Assembly: GCA_902386205.1 (NCBI GenBank)
Contig: CABMIH010000009.1
Span: 23,449 to 87,448 of the forward strand
Direction of reading: 5' to 3'
DNA: 64,000 bases
Origin: an uncultured archaeon
Lineage (GTDB): Archaea > Halobacteriota > Methanosarcinia > Methanosarcinales > Methanoperedenaceae
The translations under genes were made by a program, and so were the position numbers. Positions 47,034-56,616 of the stretch are shown here, piece after piece (the first letter of the stretch is position 1; each line of letters begins with the position of its first letter). The notes beneath the pieces are model-generated. The model ran no database searches and was not told the origin of the DNA. It worked only from the letters and a program-made list of their open reading frames with translations.

Positions 47034-47936
47034 ATGACAGGTTCATCAAGGAAATTAATTATATATTTCGTAGCGGTTTTCATACTGCTTGTGATAATAG
47101 CCGGTAGCACGTTCCTGATTTTCGGAGGCAGGGATTTTGGCATACCCGGCAACCGCGTCGATGTGATATACGTGCAGGGAGTCTTGCTTACAGGCAGCCT
47201 GCCGACAGGGTTCGGAATAGCAACGTCAGAGGAGATCACAAAAAGCCTGAAAGATGCATCAGAGGACGAAGGGGTTAAAGCGATCGTGATGAGGATTAAC
47301 AGCCCGGGCGGTTCCCCGGCTGCATCCGAAGAGATAGTGGCCGCAATGAAAAAAGTCAAGAAACCAATTGTGATTTCAATGGGTGATGTTGCTGCAAGCG
47401 GGGCATATTATATAAGTGCGCCGGCAGACAGGATACTCGCAAATCCTGATACCCTGACAGGAAGTATCGGGGTGATATGGGAATTCCAGAACAGGTCTGC
47501 TTTCTATGATAAAGACGGGACTTCGTTCTATATCGCAAAAACAGGTGAGCTCAAGGACATGGGAGGGGACTGGAGAGGCCTGTCTGATGAAGAAAAGAAG
47601 TATGCAGACCAGATAATCCAGGAAGCTTATGACCGTTTTGTTAAAGAGGTGGCCACAGGACGGAATCTCTCGGTGAGCAAAGTAAAGGACCTTGCCGACG
47701 GGAGGGTTTACACCGGGGCAAAAGCCAGGGAACTGGGACTTGTGGATGAGTTCGGAAGCCTGGATGACGCCATCGAGGTCGCCGCATCGCTTGGGGGAAT
47801 ACAGGGCAAGCCTGAGGTGACCTATGCCAACAGGCCATCACTTTCAAGATTGCTATTTGGCGAAAAAACTGAACCTGAAAAAGTTGCAAGTTATTATTAC
47901 GAGAGTCCTTACGGACAACTGTTTTCGAAATCGTGA
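47034..47936 (+). CDS. sppA: Signal peptide peptidase SppA (S49 family)
   Basis: A 300-residue membrane serine protease that degrades leftover signal peptides. One N-terminal membrane anchor (about 8-30), then the S49 core: the nucleophile Ser lies in GDVAASGAYYIS, and the downstream Lys is in the region around TGELKDMG. The half-length form is typical of archaea and many bacteria, which work as oligomers. Convergent with the nop5 gene, one base apart. Confidence 0.92.
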   Translation: MTGSSRKLIIYFVAVFILLVIIAGSTFLIFGGRDFGIPGNRVDVIYVQGVLLTGSLPTGFGIATSEEITKSLKDASEDEGVKAIVMRINSPGGSPAASEEIVAAMKKVKKPIVISMGDVAASGAYYISAPADRILANPDTLTGSIGVIWEFQNRSAFYDKDGTSFYIAKTGELKDMGGDWRGLSDEEKKYADQIIQEAYDRFVKEVATGRNLSVSKVKDLADGRVYTGAKARELGLVDEFGSLDDAIEVAASLGGIQGKPEVTYANRPSLSRLLFGEKTEPEKVASYYYESPYGQLFSKS

Positions 47937-47937
47937 A

Positions 47938-48837
47938 TTAGCCGCTTGATTTCCTCTTGAAATGGATTTTTTTAATACCCTGTACCTTATTATTCAGGTC
48001 ATCCTTCAGGCTTTCTTTCATTTCCCCCGAATAATAATCATATCGTGCGGCCAGGGAAATTTTTGAGGCAACCGCCCTTGCGACTTTTCCGCGGATCTTT
48101 TTCGGGGCTGTATTCACAAAAGGGTGCCTGAAGATCACGCCGTGTTTGGGGGACGGCGCTTTACCTTTCAAATGTTTGAAGAGGGCATTGCCTGCCCCTA
48201 TTACCTGCACTGTGCTTGAGGACATTGAAGCAAGTCTTTCAAGACTTCCTGCGATGCTCAAAAGACGTGCCCCGAGAATATGTCCTGCGATGCTGGTTAA
48301 ATTCGGCGCTATCACATGCATGTTTTCTTTCAGGTATTCTTCTGCCAGAAGGCGTGTACTGTATAATCCAAGAAGCGCTTCGGCAAAGCTCTGCATTGTC
48401 CTTATTTCAGGATCAATTCCCCCAAGTCCGGTTATATGACGGGCAAGTTCTTCCCCTTTCAGGTTTGTCTCATTGGAATTCAATATATACCATTCTTTCA
48501 ATCTTTCGGCCAGAATGTTGGCAGTCTCATCGATATCATCAATAGCCTCTACCGCTGCTATGATACGCGTGTCGGCAGCCACGGCCCAGGCCACCTGTTT
48601 TCTCGCAAGCCCGATATTGAGTTCATGAAGCATGCTGTCATACTCGCTTTTTGAGGTCACGAAACCGTATCTCATTGCAAGGTCGCATAGATCAACTCCT
48701 GCGACCTTTCCCCTTAAAAGCAGTGGCTCTCCAACAAGTCGGTCCAGTAGAGTATCGATATTTTTCTGGAATAATTCAACTCCAACTATTATTTCATCTG
48801 TAAGTGTGAAAATCCCGAACCATGTTCTTACCTGCAT
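47938..48837 (-). CDS. Nop5/Nop56-family C/D box RNP protein
   Basis: Core protein of archaeal C/D box ribonucleoproteins, bridging L7Ae-bound guide RNA and the methyltransferase fibrillarin. The 299-residue sequence has the N-terminal fibrillarin-binding part (1-110), a coiled-coil region and the Nop domain with IGAGNALFKHLKGKAPSPKHG and HPFVNTAPKKIRGKVAR. It is shorter than many euryarchaeal Nop5 proteins. Fibrillarin, normally the next gene, is not here: sppA follows instead. Confidence 0.92.
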   Translation of the reverse strand: MQVRTWFGIFTLTDEIIVGVELFQKNIDTLLDRLVGEPLLLRGKVAGVDLCDLAMRYGFVTSKSEYDSMLHELNIGLARKQVAWAVAADTRIIAAVEAIDDIDETANILAERLKEWYILNSNETNLKGEELARHITGLGGIDPEIRTMQSFAEALLGLYSTRLLAEEYLKENMHVIAPNLTSIAGHILGARLLSIAGSLERLASMSSSTVQVIGAGNALFKHLKGKAPSPKHGVIFRHPFVNTAPKKIRGKVARAVASKISLAARYDYYSGEMKESLKDDLNNKVQGIKKIHFKRKSSG

Positions 48838-48928
48838 GCGCTTATCTTTTCCCTGAAAGTACTAAATCCTTTATGAAGGAAAACTATAAGTATTAAACAT
48901 AATATTATAATTTACCGAAGGTGGTAAT

Positions 48929-49093
48929 ATGAATAGTCAAAAAATGTTAGGCCGTGTGCTGTATGCAATCGGGATAATAGGCGGTGTTGAAGGAGCTGCA
49001 ATGAGGTTCTCGGATAGCAGGGATTTAGCGATCATAACAAGTATTATAGCCATGGCTGTGATAATCATAGGCGCCTATTTGATTGAGAAGTAG
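48929..49093 (+). CDS. Small two-helix membrane protein, 54 residues
   Basis: ATG 48929 to TAG 49093 with GAAGGTGG upstream. The product MNSQKMLGRVLYAIGIIGG... has two hydrophobic segments (about 7-20 and 34-51) joined by a short loop with Arg, Asp and Ser. It lies alone between nop5 and the toxin-antitoxin pair, with a TATA-like stretch before it. Family unknown. Confidence 0.65.
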   Translation: MNSQKMLGRVLYAIGIIGGVEGAAMRFSDSRDLAIITSIIAMAVIIIGAYLIEK

Positions 49094-49225
49094 AAATAAA
49101 TCAGGATTTTTTATTTTCCAATCTCTTTTTTTGATGCATTTTTATGTAAACAACGAACCAATTTAACTTTACAAATAATTTAAATATCCGGGATTCCATA
49201 ATGATATAATGACAAAGGAATCAAA

Positions 49226-49657
49226 ATGCCATTGCCAAAAATAAGTGAACTGGATAACAAATTAATGGATTTTCTCAGTAAACAAGACCACGTTAAACTT
49301 GCATACCTCTTCGGCTCAGCCACTTCAGGAAAAGCAGGCAAATTGAGCGATATCGATATTGCCGTGATGCTTGATGAATCACTGGGTAAAAAAGAGGGAT
49401 TTGACCTGCAATTGAGATTAATAAGCGATATATCCTCACTCTTAAAAACAGATAAGATCGACCTTGTGGTCATTAACGATGCGCCGCTTTCGCTCAAATT
49501 CGAGATAATCAAGGCAAACCATTCCCTGTTTGTAAGGGATCGGGAGGAGAAGGTGGATTTTGAGCAGAGGGTGATGTCAAGGTATCTCGACAGGCGGTAC
49601 TATGAAAAGAGGGCGGCATCTGATTTTTTAAAGAAGGTTGCTGCGGGGGGAATTTAG
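49226..49657 (+). CDS. MntA-type minimal nucleotidyltransferase (antitoxin)
   Basis: A 143-residue nucleotidyltransferase of the MNT group. The motif GS-x10-D-x-D is exact: Gly30-Ser31, Asp42 and Asp44, and a further Asp lies in KIDLVVIND. In MntA-HepT systems this enzyme AMPylates the HEPN toxin at a tyrosine and so neutralises it. The HEPN gene follows three bases later, so the pair is translated together. Confidence 0.9.
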   Translation: MPLPKISELDNKLMDFLSKQDHVKLAYLFGSATSGKAGKLSDIDIAVMLDESLGKKEGFDLQLRLISDISSLLKTDKIDLVVINDAPLSLKFEIIKANHSLFVRDREEKVDFEQRVMSRYLDRRYYEKRAASDFLKKVAAGGI

Positions 49658-49660
49658 ATC

Positions 49661-50083
49661 ATGGATGAGAAAGAGAAAGTATCGAGAAAGCTTCGAGCCA
49701 TGAAAAAGTATGTTGATTTTTTAAAAGAGTACAGGTCAATATCAAAAGAGGAACTGGAGAAAAACGATATGTTGAAGGCGGCAATTGAGAGAAATTTCCA
49801 GCTTGCTATAGAATCTGCTCTGGATATTGGAGAGGTTATAATCTCTACCCGGGATTTTGAGAAGCCGGAAGATTACAGAGATATCATACTGATACTTGGA
49901 AAGCAGGGTGTCCTGCCTGTGGATTTTGCGCAGCGCTTTTCGAAGGCGGCAGGTTTTCGAAATATTCTGGTTCATATGTATGAAGAGGTGGACGCGGGAA
50001 AGCTACAAGAGTATCTGCAAAAAAATTTGGAAGATTTTAACGAGTATGCAAAGTGTATAGCGAAATGTCTTGAATTAAAATAA
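49661..50083 (+). CDS. HEPN-domain ribonuclease toxin (HepT)
   Basis: A 140-residue all-helical HEPN (DUF86) protein. The catalytic motif R-x4-H-x-Y is visible as RNILVHMY: Arg100, His105 and Tyr107, the tyrosine being the AMPylation target in characterised pairs. It would cleave RNA when released from the antitoxin. Sits directly after the MntA-like gene. Confidence 0.9.
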   Translation: MDEKEKVSRKLRAMKKYVDFLKEYRSISKEELEKNDMLKAAIERNFQLAIESALDIGEVIISTRDFEKPEDYRDIILILGKQGVLPVDFAQRFSKAAGFRNILVHMYEEVDAGKLQEYLQKNLEDFNEYAKCIAKCLELK

Positions 50084-50247
50084 TACAACTATTCTGTTGC
50101 ATAACAAAATTGTTGCATAAGCGTGGCGCCAAAGGAAAAGTTAGAAAGTATAAATAAGAACTGTAACATTAATGTATCCCAAGCAAACAAAGAAGGTTGA
50201 TTTGTAAACATCAAATTAAGACCTAAATTACTTAAAAAGGGAAATAT

Positions 50248-51759
50248 ATGACAGAACCTTACTTTCACCTGAAAGGCACTTTCAAAACAAGCGCCGATGC
50301 ATCCGCAGCGCGCGCCGAAATAGAAAAATTCATCGAAGAAGCAAAAACCACTATCCTGCAAAAAGGAGTCCCTGCAGGAAAAGGCGCAAAAATCCTGGGA
50401 TGGGACATCAGGGAAAACTGCGTTTTCTTTGATATCGAGTCTGACCGCTACCTTCGGGCCCACGATGCATTCATCAGGCTCCGCAAGCCTCTTGCAGGGG
50501 TGCTTGGCAAAGGACACAAGATCGGAATACGAGGCGCCGGGATTGAAGAGTTCATAGTTTCCATGCCTTCAGGAGAGGCGCTGCGCTCGCAGAAAATACC
50601 TCACGTAAAAACAATCGAGTTTCAGGACGGCATGATAATGCTCTCACTTGATGTCGGGGAAGCGGAACTCGAGAACAAAGTTCCAGACAGGATAATCTCG
50701 CTCATCGAGGACAAGATAGCAGCTCAGGGCTTTGGCGGCAAGGCGGAGCACTGGAGCCCGCTTTGGGAAAGCCCGAAAAAGGAAATGAAATTCAGCAGCG
50801 ACCCGACAGTGGAAGCGGAAAAGCGCGGGTGGATAAAGCGGTCTGTGGGGCGCGGGCAGTGGATACACGGGCCGCAGATGACCCGCATATTCAGGACGTT
50901 TGAGAAGATAGTGTTGGAAGAAGTGATCAGGCCCCTCGGCTATGTCGAGATGATATTCCCGAAGCTTGACACCTGGGATGTATTGAAACATTCAGGCCAT
51001 GCAAAAGGCGTGTATCCTGAAATATATTATATCAGCCCGCCGAAGACACGCGATCCTGCTTTCTGGGAGGAGGTAATAGATCATTACAAGGTCACACTTG
51101 AAGTCCCGCTTGACCTGATTTCAGAAAAGATCGATAAGCCCATAGGCGCAATGTGCTATGCACAGTGTCCGTCGTTCTGGCCATTCATGCAGGGGAAAAC
51201 CGTGGCCGACGACTCATTCCCTGTAAAGGTATTCGACCGTTCAGGCACGTCGCACAGGTACGAAAGCGGCGGGATACACGGGATGGAAAGGGTGGATGAA
51301 TTCCACAGGATAGAACTTGTTTTCATAGGCACGCAGGAACAGGTCGCCGCCCACTCAAAGGAAATGCAGGAATGCTACAAACGCATCTTCAACGATATCC
51401 TTGACCTTGAATGGAGGATGGCATGGGTCACTCCCTGGTTCATGGCACAGGAAGGGCTTACCGGGCTTGCGGGGAATAAGGATGTAGGCACCATCGATTT
51501 TGAGGCGCCGCTACCATACCGCGGAAAGAACGGCGAGTGGCTTGAGTTCCAGAACCTGAGCATCAACGGCGACAAATACCCGAAGGGATTTAACGTCAAA
51601 TCGCAGTCCGGAAAGGAAGTATGGAGCGGTTGTTCTGGCATCGGGCTTGAGAGATGGGCAAGTACGTTCTTTGCCCAGAAAGGATTTGAGCAGAAGAACT
51701 GGCCGGATGCGTTCAGGGAAAAAGTTGGGGATATGCCGAAGGGAATAAAGTTCATGTGA
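50248..51759 (+). CDS. serS: Seryl-tRNA synthetase, type 2 (methanogen type)
   Basis: Charges tRNA-Ser (and tRNA-Sec if present). The 503-residue protein belongs to the rare zinc-dependent archaeal SerRS. The distinct N-terminal tRNA-binding domain occupies about 1-165, then the class II catalytic core carries the cysteine in [12 protein letters not shown], the [12 protein letters not shown] motif and the motif 3-like [10 protein letters not shown] near the end. It is restricted mainly to methanogenic archaea, which supports the taxonomic reading. An AT-rich 5' region precedes it. Confidence 0.95.
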   Translation: MTEPYFHLKGTFKTSADASAARAEIEKFIEEAKTTILQKGVPAGKGAKILGWDIRENCVFFDIESDRYLRAHDAFIRLRKPLAGVLGKGHKIGIRGAGIEEFIVSMPSGEALRSQKIPHVKTIEFQDGMIMLSLDVGEAELENKVPDRIISLIEDKIAAQGFGGKAEHWSPLWESPKKEMKFSSDPTVEAEKRGWIKRSVGRGQWIHGPQMTRIFRTFEKIVLEEVIRPLGYVEMIFPKLDTWDVLKHSGHAKGVYPEIYYISPPKTRDPAFWEEVIDHYKVTLEVPLDLISEKIDKPIGAMCYAQCPSFWPFMQGKTVADDSFPVKVFDRSGTSHRYESGGIHGMERVDEFHRIELVFIGTQEQVAAHSKEMQECYKRIFNDILDLEWRMAWVTPWFMAQEGLTGLAGNKDVGTIDFEAPLPYRGKNGEWLEFQNLSINGDKYPKGFNVKSQSGKEVWSGCSGIGLERWASTFFAQKGFEQKNWPDAFREKVGDMPKGIKFM

Positions 51760-51828
51760 AGCCCCTGTATCCAGATACGCAAAACCTTAAAATAGAATCC
51801 CCTCCAACTTAAATACAGGGTGAGGTTT

Positions 51829-53301
51829 GTGCAGGAATATAAGCTTTTCATAGATGGCGAATGGACAGGATCAAGCAGTGGCGAGACTTTTGATGATTTT
51901 AATCCGGCAACGCTTGAACTTATAGCAAGACTCCATAAGGCCTCAAAGGACGATGTCCAGCGGGCCGTTGACAGCGCAGAGGATGCTTTTGAAGCATGGA
52001 GCAGGACTCCGGCCCCCAGGCGTGCCACGATTCTCTTTCGCGCTGCAAGGATGCTTGAAGAGCGAAAAGAGGAACTTGCCCGCCTCATGACAGGCGAGAT
52101 GGGAAAAGTCCTCAAAGAAGCGCGCGGGGATGTCCAGGAGGCCATAGATATAACGTACTACGCGGCAGGTGAAGGAAGAAGGCTTCTGGGAGAAACAACG
52201 CCCTCCGAACTCCCGGATAAATTCTGCCTCACTGTACGAAGACCCATAGGCGTTGTGGGTCTTATCACACCCTGGAATTTTCCTATAGCGATCCCTGCCT
52301 GGAAGATAATGCCGGCCCTCATATCCGGGAATACACTTGTGTTCAAACCTGCAAGCGATACGCCTCTCCTTTCCATAGAACTTGTGAAGATACTGACAGA
52401 GGCAGGACTCCCCCGTGGTGTCCTGAATCTTGTGATGGGTGAGGGAAGCACTGTTGGCGGGGCGATCGTTAAAAACAAGAAAATTCGCGCCGTATCTTTC
52501 ACAGGTTCGCTTGAGACAGGGAAGTGGATACTTGGTGAGGCAGCCAGGGATATGAAACGCGTATCCCTTGAACTTGGAGGTAAAAACCCTATCATCGTGA
52601 TGGATGACGCGGATATGGGTATGGCCATAGATGGTGTGCTGTGGGGGGCTTTCGGGACAACAGGACAGCGGTGCACGGCAGCAAGCCGTGTGATAGTGCA
52701 AGAAAAAATACTACCATTGTTCCAGAAAAGACTTATCGAGAGGACAAAACTTCTTAAGATAGGCAATGGCCTTGATGAGAATGTCGATATAGGTCCTGTC
52801 ATTAATAATACACAGCTTCAGAAGATCGCAAGATATATAGAGATAGGAAAAGAGGAAGGAGCTAAACTCGTCTTGGGCGGGAGAATCATTAAACCTCTTC
52901 CAGGTCACTTTATTGAGCCAGCTTTATTTTCAGATGTCACTCCTGACATGAGGATTGCGCGGGAGGAAATATTCGGTCCCGTAGTATCTTTAATAAGAGC
53001 TGGCGATCTTGATGAAGCAATAAAGATCGCAAACTCGGTTGAATATGGCCTGTCATCTTCGATTTACACAAAAAATATAACAAATGCCTTTAAGGCTGTA
53101 GAAAAAATCGAAGCCGGTATAACTTACATAAACGCTCCCACAATAGGCTCGGAGATTCATCTTCCCTTTGGAGGGGTGAAATCCACGGGTAACGGGACCC
53201 GCGAAGCCGGCACGACAGCGATAGAAGAATTCACGGAATTGAAGACCGTTTATTTTGATTACAGTGGAAAACTCCAGAAAGCCCAGATAGACGTAGAATA
53301 G
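51829..53301 (+). CDS. NAD(P)-dependent aldehyde dehydrogenase (succinate-semialdehyde/lactaldehyde type)
   Basis: I start at GTG 51829, which has GGTGAGG upstream, giving 490 residues. The catalytic general base Glu248 is in LELGGKNP, the nucleophile Cys282 in GQRCTAASR, and the cofactor-binding FTGSLETG near 224-231. The family oxidises aldehydes such as succinate semialdehyde or lactaldehyde. Because a class III aminotransferase follows 9 bases downstream, the pair fits a GABA-type degradation, but other amine substrates are possible. Confidence 0.9.
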   Translation: MQEYKLFIDGEWTGSSSGETFDDFNPATLELIARLHKASKDDVQRAVDSAEDAFEAWSRTPAPRRATILFRAARMLEERKEELARLMTGEMGKVLKEARGDVQEAIDITYYAAGEGRRLLGETTPSELPDKFCLTVRRPIGVVGLITPWNFPIAIPAWKIMPALISGNTLVFKPASDTPLLSIELVKILTEAGLPRGVLNLVMGEGSTVGGAIVKNKKIRAVSFTGSLETGKWILGEAARDMKRVSLELGGKNPIIVMDDADMGMAIDGVLWGAFGTTGQRCTAASRVIVQEKILPLFQKRLIERTKLLKIGNGLDENVDIGPVINNTQLQKIARYIEIGKEEGAKLVLGGRIIKPLPGHFIEPALFSDVTPDMRIAREEIFGPVVSLIRAGDLDEAIKIANSVEYGLSSSIYTKNITNAFKAVEKIEAGITYINAPTIGSEIHLPFGGVKSTGNGTREAGTTAIEEFTELKTVYFDYSGKLQKAQIDVE

Positions 53302-53310
53302 AGGAAAACT

Positions 53311-54594
53311 ATGAAATCAGGACAAAAATCCAGGGAAATAATAAACAGGGACAGCAAAGTCATGTCAGCGCTCACGCGGCCGTATGAGCTTGTGGTTGAT
53401 CATGCTGATGGCTCTACGGTATTTGATATCGAAGGCAAAAGTTACATAGATTTTGCTTCAAGCGTGGCTGTGATGAATATTGGATATAACTGCAGGAAGG
53501 TCAAGGAAGCAGTATGCGCCCAGATGGAAAAAATGGTACATTGCGGATTCTCGGATTTTTATTCTGAAATGCCGGTGAAACTTGCAGAGAAACTCTGCAA
53601 AATGACAGGATACGAAAAAGTGTTCCTGTCAAATTCAGGAGCAGAAGCGGTCGAAGCTGCGATGAAGCTTGCATTCTGGTATTCAAAAAGGAACAGCATG
53701 GTCGCATTCTATCGATCTTTCCATGGCAGGACTCTTGGCGCTCTCTCACTTACAGGTTCAAAAATCAAACATAAGGAATACTTCCCGTCCCTGCGGGTGG
53801 TGCACTCGCACTATGCCTATTGCTACCGCTGCCCGCTTAATCTTGATTACCCGGGATGCGGTATCTCATGCGCAAGGGAGCTTGAAAGGACTGTATTCAA
53901 AAGGGTGCTTTCGCCCAGGGACACGGCCGCCATCGTTGTGGAACCAATACAGGGAGAAGGCGGGTTCATAGTCCCGCCGCCGGAATTCCATAAAGAGGTC
54001 CGCAGGATATGCGATGAGAACAATATTTTGCTGATCGCAGATGAAATCCAGAGCGGCGGTTTCAGGACCGGGAAATTCATGGCCCTTGAAAATTTCGATG
54101 TGAGGGCCGACATTGTATGCATGTCAAAATCCATTGGGGGCGGGATACCCCTCGGGGCCACTCTTTCAACTTCAGAGATTATGAACTGGCCCGCCGGGGC
54201 GCATGCAAACACATTCGGCGGCAACCTGCTTGCCTCAGCCGGCGGCCTTGCAACACTTGAGTTCATGGAAAGTAAAAAACTTGGCGAGAAGGCTGTTGAG
54301 AAAGGAAATTACCTGATGAAGCTATTGAATGAGATCAGGGAAAAATATCCTGCAATAGGGGATGTACGCGGGATAGGCCTCATGATCGGAGTTGAAATCG
54401 TGGGAGAAAATAAAGAACCGGATGCTGAAAAACGTGATCTGATAATAAAGAAAGCGCTTGAAGGCGGACTGATCTTGCTGCCTGCCGGTGATTCGGTCAT
54501 AAGGTTCGTGCCGCCACTTGTGATTTCAAAGAATGAAATTGATAAGGGACTGGAAATATTTGAAAATGCATTGTTAAATCATGGTGATGTTTAG
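53311..54594 (+). CDS. Class III PLP-dependent aminotransferase (4-aminobutyrate aminotransferase-like)
   Basis: A 427-residue aminotransferase. The PLP-binding Lys273 is in SKSIGGGIPLGA, with the cofactor Asp244 in IADEIQSG. A small Cys-rich insertion (CYRCP at 171-175, then Cys183 and Cys187) is typical of archaeal members annotated as GABA or acetylornithine/amino-acid aminotransferases. The product aldehyde could pass directly to the dehydrogenase encoded just upstream. Exact substrate not determinable. Confidence 0.87.
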   Translation: MKSGQKSREIINRDSKVMSALTRPYELVVDHADGSTVFDIEGKSYIDFASSVAVMNIGYNCRKVKEAVCAQMEKMVHCGFSDFYSEMPVKLAEKLCKMTGYEKVFLSNSGAEAVEAAMKLAFWYSKRNSMVAFYRSFHGRTLGALSLTGSKIKHKEYFPSLRVVHSHYAYCYRCPLNLDYPGCGISCARELERTVFKRVLSPRDTAAIVVEPIQGEGGFIVPPPEFHKEVRRICDENNILLIADEIQSGGFRTGKFMALENFDVRADIVCMSKSIGGGIPLGATLSTSEIMNWPAGAHANTFGGNLLASAGGLATLEFMESKKLGEKAVEKGNYLMKLLNEIREKYPAIGDVRGIGLMIGVEIVGENKEPDAEKRDLIIKKALEGGLILLPAGDSVIRFVPPLVISKNEIDKGLEIFENALLNHGDV

Positions 54595-54773
54595 CTGCGC
54601 CCTGATAGAAAACTTCATATAGCGTTAATCCAATATGATAAACAGGTTATAGGGTATAAAGTTTGATGTGGGGTGAATATTTATAGAATTAATAAAGAAT
54701 CAAAAAAGATTGCTTTTAGGTCCGTTACCATCAAGAAATCTTTTTGTGTTGAATCGGGGTGTGCAAGATTGAT

Positions 54774-55115
54774 ATGAGGGGGCCAAACTTGAGCGGATTA
54801 ACAATTGTAGGGGCCAGTACTGCTTTAGATAAACAAAAAAACCGAGGAAATAGAGGAGTGAGGACCGAAAGAAGCAGATGGGAAATTATCAGGGATATGC
54901 TGACCGTATTGACCGAGGATAAAAAATCGAAAAAAACACGGATCATGCAAAGAGCATGTCTTGACTGGAGGAACTTCCAACGATATTTTAACTTTTTATT
55001 GGAGGAGAAGTTTGTTACAAAGTGCGATAACCCGGAACCGGAAAGTTATGAGCTTACGGAGAATGGGAAGGAATTGTTGAAGAGATTAAAGGTAGTTGGC
55101 GAGATGCTGCATTGA
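54774..55115 (+). CDS. ArnR1-like winged-helix protein
   Basis: A 113-residue protein from ATG 54774. The N-terminal 30 residues are probably flexible and basic; the wHTH (about 32-110) contains RSRWEIIRDML, a recognition-type region LDWRNFQRYFNFLLEEKF and a wing with YELTENGKELLKRL. This matches small archaeal regulators of the HTH_45 kind. It converges with a second tiny wHTH gene and lies at the left border of the surface-protein region. Confidence 0.8.
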   Translation: MRGPNLSGLTIVGASTALDKQKNRGNRGVRTERSRWEIIRDMLTVLTEDKKSKKTRIMQRACLDWRNFQRYFNFLLEEKFVTKCDNPEPESYELTENGKELLKRLKVVGEMLH

Positions 55116-55117
55116 AA

Positions 55118-55312
55118 TCAAATATCCAGAAATCTTAATCCCAGACCTGTTATTTTCAGTTTCTCATTCTTTATATCAATAAACGCCTGTTCTTGAAGGA
55201 ATTGCAACAACGCATCAGATGCAAGGCATGGGATTACTTTTTTTATCTCATCAATGGTATGCCATTTGTCGTCTTGAAGTTGCTCCAGTATTCTATCTAA
55301 TTGTTTTGTCAT
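55118..55312 (-). CDS. Small winged-helix-like protein, copy 1
   Basis: A 64-residue protein (start ATG 55312) with DRILEQLQDDKWHTIDEIK, a central helix pair and the ending ITGLGLRFLDI. It is clearly paralogous to the gene at 59657-59854 (same ends, same WH(T/S)(I/L)DEIKK core). It looks like a stripped wHTH without a dimerisation domain. Convergent with the ArnR1-like gene, two bases apart. Confidence 0.75.
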   Translation of the reverse strand: MTKQLDRILEQLQDDKWHTIDEIKKVIPCLASDALLQFLQEQAFIDIKNEKLKITGLGLRFLDI

Positions 55313-55647
55313 AATGATAACAATATACATGCGATGGAAGTTTTTTTATTTATAGCTTTTGGTCAGTCCCCGCTACTTGTTTTCCAGTTAATTTTATTGT
55401 CCGCAATTCACAACATTTATTATTGTTTGAACGCCGGCTTATTGACGTTTATATTTTATGTTAGAAATTATGGGAATTTGGCGGTTTTAATAAGTTTTGA
55501 GGCTATTTGAGAGCTTTATTTTGATAAAATACATCCAAAAACGATAAAAACCCAAATATGCCCTGATAAAAACGTTAAAAACTCAAATAAACTTCCGATT
55601 CATTTATTATGAAGCATATTATTTATACGAACATAACATGGCCATAG
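55313..55647. other. AT-rich intergenic region before the PEGA gene
   Basis: About 335 bases without a convincing gene. It holds irregular A-rich direct repeats, for example GATAAAA at 55523, 55543 and 55565, and AAAAACYCAAATA at 55546 and 55577. A hydrophobic frame of about 60 codons on the plus strand has no ribosome binding site and was not accepted. Confidence 0.4.
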
Positions 55648-55690
55648 CATTTAAATTGGTGATAATAATTATTACCATAACATTTAAATT
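55648..55690. promoter_or_regulatory. Palindromic operator-like site upstream of the PEGA gene
   Basis: A 19-bp dyad GGTGATAATAATTATTACC (55658-55676, one mismatch) is bracketed by two copies of CATTTAAATT (55648-55657 and 55681-55690). The symmetric arrangement sits 34-76 bases before ATG 55724 and probably overlaps the TATA region. Confidence 0.5.
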
Positions 55691-55723
55691 AATGGCCTCG
55701 ATTATTCCTGTTGGAGGAAAAAT

Positions 55724-56380
55724 ATGAACAAAAAATACACAAGTTATGTAATGTTAGGAGTATTGTCAATTTCCGTTTTACTCCTTGGCATCAACCCAGC
55801 CTTTGCGCTTAAAATAGAATCTGATCCAGCTGGTGCCGCCGTATACATGAAATATGGGGTAGATGACGGTAAATATCTTGGAAACACCCCGTTCGACTAT
55901 GACCCCAATCTTAACGGTGGAACTACTTATATGAGATTTGTGAAATCAGGATATAAAGATGGTAACTTCATAGTTTATAAGTATATGGCAAAATATCCTT
56001 ATATCGTGGTATACCTGAATTCTCAAACGACATCCCCCTCACCGACACCAGCACAAACGCCAGCGCCGGCACCTGCACCGACACCAGCAAAAACGGCAGC
56101 GTCAACACCTGCACCGACACCAGCTCCAACGCCAGCACCAACATCTAATAATGGAATGCTAAAAATAGAATCTGTTCCAAGTGGAGCAGAAGTATACATG
56201 AAATACGGGGTAGATGCAGGAAAACACCTTGGAACCACATCATTCTACTATGACCCCAATCTTAACGGCGGAACTACTTATATGAGATTCGTAAAACCAG
56301 GTTATAAAGATGCTAATTTCATAATATACAAGTATATGGCAAAATATCCTTATATTGTAGTTTACCTAAATCCTCAATGA
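55724..56380 (+). CDS. Secreted protein with two PEGA domains
   Basis: A 218-residue exported protein. The signal peptide runs to about residue 28 (AFA). Two nearly identical PEGA-type beta domains (about 29-100 and 145-217) share the core 'LKIES-x-P-(A/S)GA-x-VYMKYGVD' and a long identical C-terminal part. A Pro/Ala/Thr-rich linker of about 40 residues joins them and may be glycosylated. PEGA domains occur on prokaryotic surfaces and may bind polysaccharide. GGAGG precedes the start. The internal duplication is recent, judging by near-identity. Confidence 0.85.
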   Translation: MNKKYTSYVMLGVLSISVLLLGINPAFALKIESDPAGAAVYMKYGVDDGKYLGNTPFDYDPNLNGGTTYMRFVKSGYKDGNFIVYKYMAKYPYIVVYLNSQTTSPSPTPAQTPAPAPAPTPAKTAASTPAPTPAPTPAPTSNNGMLKIESVPSGAEVYMKYGVDAGKHLGTTSFYYDPNLNGGTTYMRFVKPGYKDANFIIYKYMAKYPYIVVYLNPQ

Positions 56381-56421
56381 TCCTGTATAAAAAAATAAAT
56401 AGCATAGTATTTTATCTATGA

Positions 56422-56455
56422 GCCGACGAAATGACGTCGTCGGCGTCTGCTTTTT
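56422..56455 (+). terminator. Hairpin terminator after the PEGA gene
   Basis: GCCGACGA (56422-56429) pairs perfectly with TCGTCGGC (56437-56444) and is followed, after GTCTGC, by TTTTT. It lies about 40 bases past the PEGA stop. Confidence 0.65.
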
Positions 56456-56616
56456 ATATTCTCATTTTGTAGATTAATTAAGACCTGTTCTTGCTGGAAA
56501 TACAATGCCAATGAGAATGAATCTTAGTATAGGCTATTCCTTTTTATTATCACTCATAATAAACACGATATCTATCAATGGGATTTTTATCCAAAAATTT
56601 CAATCAATTCCCTGCA

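Noticed and set aside
55334..55510. Hydrophobic plus-strand frame before the PEGA gene
   Set aside because: No ribosome binding site, and composition is explained by AT-rich intergenic DNA.
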